Positions 12,027 through 22,158 of a stretch of DNA of 64,000 bases are shown here, in pieces. The DNA comes from Symsagittifera roscoffensis. Lineage: Eukaryota > Xenacoelomorpha > Acoela > Convolutidae. The notes below the pieces were generated by a model that ran no database searches, was not told the origin of the DNA, and saw nothing but the letters and a program-made list of their open reading frames with translations. Location of the stretch: positions 11,671,088-11,735,087 of the forward strand of contig NC_087071.1 of NCBI RefSeq assembly GCF_963678635.1. Direction: 5' to 3'. Numbering within the stretch: position 1 is the first letter of the stretch; each line of letters opens with the position of its first letter. The translations under genes and the position numbers were made by a program.

Positions 12027-12512
12027 TAAAAACATCTATGTAACATTCGCCCGGAAGACACAAATCGACGGAAAATAAAGCTAGGTTCTAAGACGACTGG
12101 CCAACGTCTAAAAAGAGCTCTACATGCTTTTCACCGTCTCAACCAAGCCAGTACTTTCGGTGGTCTTTCTAACATCGGGTCGACAAAAACGTTACTGCTT
12201 TCGGCTTCGGTCAAAACACTCAAATTAACTTAACTACATGCAGAAATAGTGAGCTCATGGCTGGGTCTCAGTATCCCCAGACCACGAGATCACTTCTAAA
12301 CTCAGGGCTACTACTATTTAATGAATTGTTATTGTTTTTGTTCAGTAGATAAAAATCATCATCTCCGTCGAAGATGGATCGACCCTTTCCCCCAACTCCT
12401 AGCTTCTCATTTTAGCAGAATGAATTCAGATGTTAATTAAATTCATTTCAGGACATAATAGGGAAGCTAAACGTTTATATAAGATGATAAAAATTCCAGT
12501 TCCGAGACCCCT

Positions 12513-12530
12513 CCGGATTCTTGAATCCGG
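12513..12530 (-). ncRNA. LTR hairpin 1, element II
   Basis: CCGGATTC and GAATCCGG form a perfect 8 bp inverted repeat around TT. In element I a GAGATAA/TTATCTC hairpin (28663-28681) takes the same relative place. Confidence 0.6.
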
Positions 12531-12569
12531 GGAAATAAGACTCCCCCAACACCGTTGTTCGCAACGTCC

Positions 12570-12601
12570 TTGCAACTATTGTAGCGACACAATAGTTGCA
12601 A
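12570..12601 (-). ncRNA. LTR hairpin 2, element II
   Basis: A perfect 13 bp stem joins TTGCAACTATTGT with ACAATAGTTGCAA around a 6-base loop. It corresponds by position to the 9 bp stem at 28769-28795 in element I and the 8 bp stem at 18722-18742 in element III, which have unrelated stem sequences. Confidence 0.7.
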
Positions 12602-12697
12602 CTCGGAACGGTCTCTGCTACTTCTGCAATTTGTTGTTGTTTTCCAATCACAATTCTTGTCGTCTGCATTTTGGTCCATTCTGGTTGAATGTCACAG

Positions 12698-12827
12698 AAA
12701 AGGTTGATCCATCTTCGATGGAGATGATGATTTTTCTCTACTGAACAAAAACAATAGTAATATAATAAATAGTAGTAGCCCCGTTTTTAGGAGTGACCTC
12801 GTGGTCTGGGGATATTGAGACCCAGCC
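12698..12827 (+). repeat. Inverted LTR fragment
   Basis: 130 bp close to the reverse complement of 12259-12388 in the adjoining LTR, with roughly one mismatch in eight by eye. It includes the GATCCATC...GATGG palindrome and the GTCTGGGGATA...GAGACCCAGCC end. It is therefore a plus-oriented piece of LTR next to a minus-oriented LTR. Confidence 0.85.
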
Positions 12828-14461
12828 GTAATAGTTGATAACCTCCCTTCAGGAAACGCTGGAAAGCTGTTTATCAGGGAGCTCACGTTCTGGCTGAAAC
12901 AGTTTAATTCTTCAAACTCAAAATACAAATCCATGGCCATGAAAGTTTTCATGGTGCTACCCGGATTACTGCTACAGAAACCCTTCCAGGCCTCCAAATG
13001 CAAAGATCACACTGAACCACTTTCTCGGCGCTTAGAAACGTGGATCCGCAGAGATATAAAGTGTCTAGCGGATGAAGTTTATTATATTCAAAAACGACTA
13101 AAGACCACGCAACGCAACAACTCAACTGAAGACCAAGCTCGTGTCTTTGCCAAACTACTTCTTCAGGGGAAAGTCAAAAACGCATTGAAGCTATTAGAAG
13201 AAGATCCGAGCGTTGGTTGCCTTCTCTTCACAGAAACGGTTGAGAAGGAACTGAAGCTGTTGCACCCAACCATGGCAGTTCCCGACAGAACAGCACTTCT
13301 TTTTGGGCCAAAGGAAACCAATCCCGAAGTAGCATATAAGTCCATCACAGAATGGTATTAGATGCTGAAGTATTCAAGAGAATGCTTTGTTCAAAAAATT
13401 ACGCCCAAGACGGAAAAATGCTGAGAGAAGAAATCTCTTTGATGTGCTTCAGATTGTGCACCATGCACCACTGCCCCGGATTACTTGCGCCTTTGACGTC
13501 TTGTCGTCTTTTAGCCCTTGATAAGAACCCTGGAGTGCAACCAATCGGGGTTGGGGAAGTTCTCCGTAGACTTCTAGGGAAATGTATTGTCCACGCATTC
13601 AAAGATACGATCAAGGAAGCCACAAGAAACCTGCAAACATGTGCCGGATTCGAAGCTGGTGCAGAAGCTGCTATTCATGCTATGAAAGAACTCTACGAGG
13701 AAGAGAACTCGGAAGCTGTGATAATGATCGACGCCTCAAATGCCTTCAACTCCATGAACAGAGCAGTGGCTCTAAACAACATACAAGTACTGTGCCCAAC
13801 GATTGCCACGTATTTAATAAACACATACAGGCAGCCATCGCGCTTATTTGTGATAGGAGGTAGGGAATTAAAATCAAGTGAAGGAACCACGCAAGGAGAT
13901 CCACGCGCGATGCCCTGGTTCTCCATCAACACCAGACGACTAATCAATGTACTTGCCGAACAAACTGAGGTAAAGCAAGCATGTCTGGCAGATGATGCCA
14001 CCGGATGCGGAAGCATTGCGAACTTTTGGAAGTGGTACGGGAAACTAATTGAAAAAGGAAAGAAAGACGGTTATTTTGTTAACAAACTGAAATGCTGGCT
14101 GGTGGTGAAATCGGAGAGTCTGAGTGAAAAGGCAAAAGTGATGTTTAATAGAACAATAAAGGTCACTACGGCCGGCAAAAGGCACTTGGGGGCAGCACTT
14201 GGGCCTCAAGATTTCAAGACTGCTTACTGCAAAGATAAAATTGAAAAATGGGCTAAGGAATTGAACGTGTTGAGTGGGATCGCCGTTTCACAACCACATC
14301 CAGCATTCTCTGCGTTTAGCAAAGGATTTAAATCAAAGTTTACATACTTCTTTCGGACTATGCCTGAAATAGCTGATATGCTCGAACCAATTGAATGTGT
14401 TCTGGAGAACAAACTTATTCCAGCGCTCTTTGGGTCTGAGTCCCCACTGGAGAACAATTAA
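12828..14461 (+). pseudogene. Non-LTR retrotransposon reverse transcriptase (REL-endo type), N-terminal and RT part
   Basis: Coding homology starts at about 12843 (PSGNAGKLFIRELTFW) and runs through MKVFMVLPGLLLQKP (about 12940-12990) into the RT. The RT shows QPIGVGEVLRRLLGK, MIDASNAFNSMN, TTQGDPRAM and a LADDATG active-site box at about 13985-14005, with the two catalytic aspartates kept. A frame jump at 13352-13361 removes the usual segment just before the fingers, and a stop follows at 14459. The protein would reverse-transcribe the LINE RNA at a nicked target. The 5' end is missing: the homology begins directly after the inverted LTR piece. Confidence 0.85.
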
Positions 14462-15430
14462 AGACAAATTATTGGGTTACCAGTAAGCAAAGGCGGTCTT
14501 GGTTTCGGAGCGCTGAAAGAAGAAGCAAGATTTCAAAATTAAAACTCAAAAATCTTCTCAAAGCCCCATAAGCAAGCCATCATTGACCAGCTTTCGGATA
14601 CCACTCTCGAGTATTGCGGCGGAAGAAAACAAATAGCAACTCGGAAACGCGAAAGAGAGAAAGAAATAGAAGAAGCAGTTTCACAATCATTTACCGCCGA
14701 AGAAAAAAGGAAGTGGAAAGAAAACACAGACAAGGGAGTTAGTACCTGGCTAACCGCCCAACCTCTAAAAGGCCAAGGAATGAACCTCTCAAAAAGCGAT
14801 TTTCGGGACTCGCTGAGATTACGATACAATATTCCCCTGCAAAATATCCCCCGCAATTGCCCATGCGGAAAAGCTTTTTCCGTAGACCATGCCCTGTGCT
14901 GTAAAAAAGGTGGTTTCATATCCGCGAGGCATGACAAACTTCGGAACCTTCTTGCAGGGTCGCTAACAAGGGTATGCAACAATGTGGAAGTCGAACCACA
15001 ACTGACAAAAATTGATAACGAAGTATTCAGATTACAAACCACATCAACTGAAGATGACGCGAGGCTAGACATCAAAGCTAGCGACTTTTGGGAGACTGGA
15101 CAGACTACGTTTTTTGACGTTCGGGTCACACATGTTAACGCTCCCTCACATGGCACCAAGGCTACAACTGAAATCTTCAAATCACAAGAAAAGGAGAAAA
15201 AAAGAAAGTATCTGGAAAGAATTGTCGAGGTGGAGAACAGTTCCTTCATGCCGCTGGTCTGCGGCACTAACAGGGGAATGGGAAAAGAATGCAGCATTTT
15301 TCTCAAACAATTAGCTGTTAAACTTTCCCGGAACGAAGATGGCAACTCTTATTCAACCTGTATCAACTAACTGAGAACTCGTCTATCATTCTGTATATTA
15401 AAATCTGTTATAATGTGTATTCGAGGTACC
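14462..15430 (+). pseudogene. Same LINE, zinc-finger and restriction-like endonuclease end
   Basis: This continues the previous pseudogene after a stop and frame change. It starts with LPVSKGGLGFGALKEEA, then a helical region, then a 196-codon frame at 14780-15370. A C-x-C...H...C zinc-binding motif (CPCGKAFSVDHALCC) is followed by RHDKLRN and the DARLDI and FFDVRV strands. This order resembles R2-type LINEs, in which a CCHC finger precedes a PD-(D/E)XK endonuclease that nicks the target. The 3' untranslated part ends near 15430. The family assignment beyond REL-endo-like is not possible by eye. Confidence 0.75.
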
Positions 15431-15439
15431 CGTACTCCA

Positions 15440-18400
15440 TTCAACAGTAGTTCAGTATGCCAGGAATAATCATTAGCGGAAGATTTTCTGTTGAACTCAG
15501 CAGCTGCGGATATAATAAAATTAATATGAATTTAGCGTACGCAAGGGGTTTCCCCCACAGTTTCAGTTCAGTTAGTTAGACATATTTCTGCATTTGTTTT
15601 GGGTACAGTCGCACAGAATTTTCCAGCTACAGGGGTTGGAGTCATCGAATCTTTTCTCGAAATGCTCCCACATCCATTGCAGCAACCGTCTTTTGAGTCC
15701 TATCGTGTTGGTAAAGTCCACTTTTTGAGGAACCAAATTAGCCAGCCTCTTTGCATGAAATCAGAATTTTTTTCACAAACAAATTTTGCAGGTCGTGTAC
15801 ATTCAAATAAACGAGATCTTGTATTAGCTAGGTCTTTTTTTCGCGGAAAACGGTCAAAAAAATTGAAGTCGTAGTGATTATTGAGGATTTTAGATAGTAG
15901 AAGTAAATTGTTGAGCTGAACGTACATGGGTAAAGGCAGTATTCCTAGACGCTGAAGCGACGTTTTGTAGTTAGGATCTGTTGCAATCCATTTGCAAGCT
16001 TTGCGTTGAACACCTTCTCAGACTTTCATTTCTTCGACGTTCAATTGATAGCTGAACCGTATAGCAAAACTGGAATTACTATCGATTTGAACAGATTAAG
16101 TTTGGTCTTGGTATTAAGAGACAGTGGGTTGCGCTTCAGCATGCATAGAGTGCTGAGGGCTTTTCTTCTTCTAAGTTTAATATGCGATGTCCAGCCTAGA
16201 TCCGATTTTACAATTATTCCAAGCTCTTTTTCCTCTGAGACTTTTTAAATTAAAATTGAGTCGAAGTAAAAATCGCTACTTGTGGCACGTTTAACTGGTA
16301 GGTGAGTGCATTTTGACGCATTGAACGCAATCTGGTTTTGTTGAGTCCACGTGAAAATGTTATTTAGGTCTTTCTGAAAATCTGCGTTAAGTGTACCAAT
16401 TCGTAAGAACTTTGCGTCGTCTGCGTATAGAAAGCTGGTGGAATGCTTACATACACTTGGTAGGTCGTTAATCATGACAAGAAAAAACAATGGCCCGAGG
16501 ATTGATCCTTGAGGAACACCGCTTGTGACGTAGAATGATTGGGACAGACAGTCTTTGATTTTGACACATTGTTTGTCAGGTAGTTATAAATTAGCTTTAA
16601 AATTTTGCCTCTGATTCCCAGCGAATAGAGCTTATCAATCAGAACACCGTGATCTACTTTGTCAAAAGCTTTCTCAAAATCGGTATATATTACGTCTACT
16701 TCCTCATTTTTGCTTATAGCTGAATTTATGGTATCAAAATAGAGCAGCATTTGGATGATCCCTGACCTTTTCGCGCAAAATGCGAATTGGTTGTTGTGCA
16801 ACATAGGTTCTAGATGTTTATATAGATCGATGAAAAGAACTTTTTCGAAGATTTTGCTGGCAATATTAAGTAGTGATATTGGTCTGTAATTACTTATCGA
16901 GGCCTTGCTTCCTTTCTTTTTGAATATTGGGCTGACAATAGAGTGTTTACATTTATCAGGGAAACACATGTCTGGAGTGCTTTATATATGATATGGTAGA
17001 GAGAGGGCGTTAAAGATTCAATACAAAGCTTAAATAAAACAGGAGGTAGTAGATCGAGACCTCTCGACTTACTTAGATCTAGATCATTACACAGTTTGGC
17101 AATCAGATTCCTGTCTGTTTCTATACTATGAATTATTTGTATAACTGAGTGCTCTTGTTTTTCAGGACAGGATGGTTGAGAAGGGATTATAAATGCTGAG
17201 TTAAAAAACTTGGCGAATAGATTATCTTGTTCTGGCAAGGTTTTTGCAACTGAATTATCAAGTTTCATGACGGACGGTAGTTCTGAGTTACGGAATTTTC
17301 TATAGTATTTAAACAGGGCTTTAGTATCACGCGAGTTCGACAGATGTTGTACGTATTCGCTTCTGTTATTCTCTACGGCGGTTTGTACCTTTACATTCAT
17401 TGCAATCAGCGAGGCACATTGTGAACCTTTTTGTTTGCGTAATGTTGACAGCCGTTTCATTGAATTTGACGTCTCAGGAGTTATCCAGGGAGGAAGATTT
17501 TGTCTATGTTGAGTTCTACGCGGGATGAATTTTTGCAGAAAGCTATTAATCCATTCGTACCAAAGGTCGACTATTTTTGTAACATTTGACCAGCAGTAAG
17601 GTGAGAAGGTGTTGATTGAAAACGCCTCGCTTAAACCGTTGAAGTCAGCTTTGCAATAGCTATAGAAACTGGTTTTACTAAATGTGGAGTTTTTCTCGAG
17701 TTCCTTATGCGGATTATTGAGTTAATAGGTTTGTGATCAGATTTTGGTGCAGTAAATACGTCGAGTGGTAGGGTGTCGATTTTTTCAACTTGGTTGCTAA
17801 CAAGGACTAAGTCAAGTATATTAGCGTTCGTTGTTTTGAAATGAACAGTTTGAGTTAAGCTTAATTTATCTATTTTGTCAAGTATGCATTGATGGAACGG
17901 TTCTGAGGTTTGAATGGACCAGTCAATTGAAGAAAGATTAAAGTCTCCGTTTTTTATACGATGATTTGCATTGCAGTTCGACAAGAACACCCTTAGCTGA
18001 CAAATGCGGAACGGCTCTAGATAATATTTGCTGTTAGGAGGGGGTAAATAGCATGTGGCAATTAGTAATGTGGTTTCGGAAGATTCCCAGATTATAGCGG
18101 TGCAATAACCTTGAAATTGGTCAGGAAGAAAGATTTCATAGCATTTTAGTGCAAGCTTTGTTGCAATAAGGACCCCACAGTGGGCTGTTTTTTCATTTTG
18201 TTTGGTGTTTCTGTCAGAACGAAAGATTTTGAAGCCAGGGAGGAATAGTTCGGAGTTGTTGATGTTAATTGTGAGCCATGTTTCGCTTAAACAGATGATG
18301 TCAAAGTTGTTAGTGAAGACAGAGATGTGCGCCTAGTTTGATAGAGATGTGCGCCTACTTGAGTTCACTAAGCTTCGGGTATTGAACGTAAGAATCGAAT

Positions 18401-18623
18401 AATCAGTAAATTGGTCAGTTTCGTAACTCAAAGAAAGTCATGATTCACTTAGATCTAGTACTGCTCCATCTAGGAAGAGTTCTAAATTACGAACTTTTAA
18501 TCGGCTAGGATGTGTGTTTTCTTCGATGTGCCAGTCGGTCATATTTGGAAGTTTGACCTTGAGGGACACGAGAACACTTAATTTTGGAGTGAAATTTAAT
18601 TTTTCAAAAATTCGAATAGGGCC
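15440..18623 (-). pseudogene. CR1/Jockey-type LINE with AP endonuclease
   Basis: A minus-strand LINE broken into several frames. From its 5' side it has an AP-type endonuclease: an LSETWL motif near 18290, the GDFNLSSIDW box near 17930, and the SDHKPI catalytic end near 17725. A linker and the RT follow. The RT has YRPISLLNIASKIFEKV near 16870, TDFEKAFDKVDH near 16680, and a FLYADDAKF active site near 16410. The C-terminal tail comes last (15700-15927). Breaks occur at about 17631, 17460, 16900, 16480 and 16245. The 5' end abuts the start of the element III LTR, with a further 63-codon minus frame at 18438-18629 that I do not recognise. Confidence 0.85.
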
Positions 18624-19409
18624 TGTCATGCACGATTTTCTCGCGACAACTGAAAACAGAATAAATGAAATCAGAACGATCGAATAACAATCGCGGGAAA
18701 GTTGTCAGATAAAAACATAGTGAAATTGCTATTCGCAATTTCCATCATAGTCAACAAGAGTAGAGCTGTCCTATCTGAAATAGAAGACAGAGTATTCCCG
18801 AGAGAACAACTTTTCGAACTGGACCAGAGTGAACCTTCGATGGAAAGGTGGACAGCTTGAGTGTCCCATTGGTTCACATAAAACTCCATTCTAGAGTTGA
18901 AACCTACCTCTGCCATTCAAACTGATTAACATTGAACTTATCTAGTTATCTTAGTTAATTCTAGAGTTGCTCACCATTTAATTGCTCCCTGTGCTTGAGT
19001 GCATCAACATGTGAGTCCCTAATTTAAATTTCTAGAGTGTGTTTTATGATTGTTATGTTGAGGTAAGGCGAGTTTTAGGTTGATCCATCTGAAATGGATC
19101 AAAGCTCCACTGTCTAATAAAAAGTAACGTAACGGATTGTTCCGACCCGGTTTTTAACGGCGTTCGCGTATTTTGGGTATTTTGAGACCTAAGTATGGGG
19201 ACGTTCTCATTTCTAGAGTGGGGGGGATATTTCCGTAGTAGCCTTTGAGCTGTAACGGGTCGTAGTCTCATGTCACAAGCGAACCGAATTGGCTCCGACC
19301 GTTTTGAGGTAGAAAAACACAAGAGATAGTGTCCCTGACTCTTGAGCCAATGGTTATAGGGCTTATTTTTCTTAAGCCTCATATGTGACCGCAGTGCACG
19401 AATGTTACA
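18624..19409 (+). repeat. 5' LTR of element III
   Basis: The inner end CGAATGTTACA at 19399-19409 is the exact counterpart of the element I and II LTR ends. Inside it are a GATCCAT...ATGGATC palindrome (19082-19100), a TATA-like TAATAAAA right after it, and a hairpin at 18722-18742. The outer edge is less certain. I place it at TGTCATGC (18624), where similarity to the preceding LINE stops, giving about 786 bp. The motif TTCTAGAGT recurs four times in it (near 18891, 18959, 19031 and 19211) and once more just downstream (19496). Confidence 0.7.
18722..18742 (+). ncRNA. LTR hairpin, element III
   Basis: GAAATTGC and GCAATTTC form a perfect 8 bp stem around TATTC. It sits after an AAATCAGAACGA box that also flanks the hairpin in element I. 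Confidence 0.65.
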
Positions 19410-19420
19410 TAGTGTTTTTA

Positions 19421-19435
19421 TGGCGCTCCTGGGTG
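19421..19435 (+). promoter_or_regulatory. Primer binding site candidate, element III
   Basis: TGGCGCTCCTGGGTG begins 11 nt after the LTR end. It agrees over 12 bases with elements I and II. Confidence 0.7.
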
Positions 19436-19902
19436 TTTACGACATCAAGACTACGGAGTCGAACCCACTTGAAACAGCTCCGGGCTGCATGCCCATTCTA
19501 GAGTACCGGTGGTACGGTTCGGCGGGAACGTGCAAACCTTCCGGTTGTACCGTGATAGCTTTTTAGGAAAACTCGAGAAAACTTCCTGGTACGCTCTCCG
19601 AACGAGGCTTAGCTAACCGAGTAAACGGGGGCAACTAGGGGGACAAAAACACGAGCAAAAAGACAAAAAGCGAAACAAAACCCAAAAAAGAATTGAAAAA
19701 GGAACAAAAACCATAAAACGAAAAAAGACAGTGACTTTGACACCAAATTAGTTGGATCAAACCTTTATATTAATTAAATAGTATACCCAAACTGTTTTAC
19801 AAGTCCGATCATTTCGATCAATCTAGCAATTTAAACCAGTAACCACAATAAAGTGCCCGAGTGTGGGGCGTTGTCAAGGGTTTTCAGTTAGCTTGGAACT
19901 TA

Positions 19903-20182
19903 GCTGAACCAATAAGAGACTTGGCTGGAAGAGGTGACCAGTCGAGTGGGAAAGTGGTTCAGGAGCATCTGGGCTGAACCAACAGGAGACTTGTCTGGAA
20001 GAGGTGACCAGTCGAGTGGGAAAGTGGTTCAGGAGCATCTGGGCTGAACCAATAGGAGACTTGACTGGAAGTGGTGACCAGTCGAGTGGGAAAGTGGTTC
20101 AGGAGCATCTGGGCTGAACCAATAGGAGACTTGACTGGAAGAGGTGACCAGTCGAGTGGGAAAGTAGTCAAGAAGGATTTGG
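19903..20182. repeat. Four tandem copies of a 70 bp unit
   Basis: Units start with GCTGAACCAA at 19903, 19973, 20043 and 20113. The first three end in GTTCAGGAGCATCTGG. The copies differ at only a few bases; the last one diverges after its first 50 bp. Confidence 0.95.
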
Positions 20183-21030
20183 CAGTTCTCGAGTTCTCAA
20201 GTTGGTCAGAACGGGTATCGTTAAAATCCACATTACATTATAGGAGATAAGTGTAAAATTGGATAAGCGAAATCCCCCGGTTTTGAGGAACGTTTTTACA
20301 TGAGCAGGCCTGGATACAGGTCTACGGTTTTCTCTTGAGAGGTTTAGCACCCGGCGCTTAAGGTAATTTTAGGCTTAAGAAGGGGGGCTAAAAAGGGGGG
20401 AGGTTAGAAGGGGGCTGGTTAGGTTAGAGGTTGGCGGTTGCAAATTGTAAAAAGGGGGGGGGGGAAATTAGAGTAACTAATTAATCGACATCGTTGATTT
20501 AGTTACATTAGTCATTAACACGCGTTGGTAATAATAGGTGGATATCCAAATTTAAACATCGAGTTAAGGTAGGTACCCTGGTCGGATTGGTAGGGGGAAC
20601 GGACATAGACAATTTTTGTGATACCCAATAAGATCATTAGTTGGGGGGAGGAAAACGCGTGGCAATTAGGTACCAGACATTTTTTCGATAGAAGGTAGAC
20701 ACTTGTCACCTTTGAATTTTAGGTGGGTTCATCTCTCTGTTTTTATTACTTTTTCTTGTTTAGATTTTTTGTTGCAATTTGGTGAGGATTTGTGTTTGGT
20801 TTTTATACGAACAGGTGATCACAAGATACCTGCGCACAAGTTTTGGTTTCAAGTTGCTTGGAACACTGAAAAAGAGGTAACTACAAAGGGGGTCAGCATT
20901 TGGCCATTAAGAGAGGATTTTTGGGAAAAATTTTACTAGAGCTTGAGTGGTGGTACAAGGTACAGTGAATCAAGAAGTCCCTACAACGAAGAACAAAGAG
21001 GTCCCACCGCTCAGACACTTGTTGACAGTC

Positions 21031-21780
21031 TTGGGACAGTGCCAGAGAAGTCTTGGGACAGTACCAAAGAAGTCTTGGGACAGTGCAGTCTGGGGACAGT
21101 CTTGGGACAGTGCAGTCTTGGGACAGTCTTGGACCAGAGCAGTCTTGGTACAGTCTTGGGACAGTACAGCCTTGAGACGGTATAGTCTTGGGACGGTACG
21201 GTCTTGGGACAGTGGTCTTGGGACACTAGTCTTGGGACAGTGGTCTTGGGATAGTGTTCTTGGGACAGTGGTCTTGGGACACTAGTCTTGGGACAGTGGT
21301 CTTGGGACACTAGTCTTGGGACAGTGGTCTTGGGACAGTGGTCTTGGGATAGTGGTCTTGGGACAGTGGTCTTGGGACAGTAGTCTTGGGACTGTAGTCT
21401 TGGGACAGTAGCCTTGGGACACTAGTCTTGGGATAGTAGCCTTGGGACACTAGCCTTGGGACAGTAGTCTTGGGACAGTAGTCTTGGGACACTAGTCTTG
21501 GGACACTAGCCTTGGGACAGTAGTCTTGGGACAGTAGTCTTGGGACAGTAGTCTTGGGACAGAAGTCTTGGGACAGTAGTATTGGGACACTAGCCTTGGG
21601 ACACTAGTATTGGGACAGTAGTCTTGGGACACTAACCTTGGGACAGTACTCTTGGAACAGTCTTGGGTCAGTGGTCCTGGGATAGTACTCTCGGGACAGG
21701 TGTCTTGGGACACTGACAAAAAAGTACTGGGACAGTACCGAACAGTCTTGGGACAGTAGAAAGAAAGCCTGGGACGGTAC
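21031..21780. repeat. Satellite-like array of a 14 bp unit (CTTGGGACAGTAGT)
   Basis: Roughly 50 units of CTTGGGACAGTAGT and its variants (ACTAGT, GTGGT) fill 750 bp. The array creates long but meaningless open frames on both strands. It belongs to the leader of element III. Confidence 0.95.
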
Positions 21781-22158
21781 AAAGAAGAGTAGGGACAGTA
21801 ACTGGAAGTCTTGGGACGGTATAAAAATTGGAGTAAAGCTACAATAAGTGTTTTAAGACAGAATTAAACAGAATAAGACTAGCCAGAACCCGGTACGGTT
21901 GTGACCACAAATAAAGAAAGTTTTTCGAAAGGATTTGAAAGAGAACTGGAAACATTGTTTTTATCACGTTGTATATTTCCTTTTATCAATTGTTTCACAA
22001 AATATTTTATTCTTAGAATAGAACTGAGTATATAGTAATACTGTAAAAAGGAACAATTGTAAACAAAAATAATGAGACGGAGTAGGGTACCGGTGCTCGA
22101 AAAAAGGTCAACCTGATCGAACACGAAATATAACTCGTCGCTACGCGGAACGACATCA

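Larger units (their letters stand above)
9099..12038 (-). other. Element II 5' leader (non-coding)
   Basis: About 2.9 kb between the 5' LTR and gag with no credible gene. It aligns in patches with the element I leader (48651-51731): a structured block near gag, a hairpin at 11231, the phrase AACGATACCCAACAGTCG near 11360, the phrase ATTAACGTGCTTAAA near 11500, a GATCAC-containing box near 11630, and a T-rich stretch (A-rich in the sense strand) at 11660-11760 close to the LTR. Between these it is AT-rich. The motif CCCTCCGGATT recurs in it many times. A leader this long is unusual for an LTR element. Confidence 0.75.
12039..12697 (-). repeat. 5' LTR of element II (truncated)
   Basis: The inner edge reads TGTAACATTCGCCC on the plus strand, that is, the LTR ends in ...TTACA in the sense direction. 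It matches the edges of the element I and III LTRs. Patches along its length align with the 887 bp LTR of element I: CACCGTCTC near 12135, the stem-loops, and the TTGTCGTCTG stretch near 12657. The outer 200 bp or so (the sense 5' end) is missing. The sequence changes at 12698 into an inverted LTR piece. A short plus-strand open frame inside it has no sign of being a gene. Confidence 0.8.
19436..22158 (+). other. Element III 5' leader (non-coding)
   Basis: About 2.7 kb before gag. It begins with an A-rich stretch (19640-19740) matching the A-rich sense strand in the other leaders. It then holds a 70 bp tandem array, a G-rich stretch with an 11-base G run (20380-20465), a 14 bp satellite-like array, and AT-rich sequence from 21830 on. 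Small open frames at 20515-20939 show no recognisable product. I did not find the covarying leader RNA of elements I and II here. Confidence 0.7.

Noticed and set aside
12430-12744. A 104-codon plus-strand frame
   Set aside because: It spans the LTR, the LTR hairpins and the inverted LTR piece, so it is chance.
20515-20939. Small frames of 64-78 codons in the element III leader
   Set aside because: No recognisable domain, low-complexity translation, and no counterpart in the other two leaders.
21011-21782. Long minus-strand open frames rich in PKTTVPRL-like repeats
   Set aside because: They are read out of the 14 bp tandem array; there is no start context or conservation, and array periodicity alone explains them.
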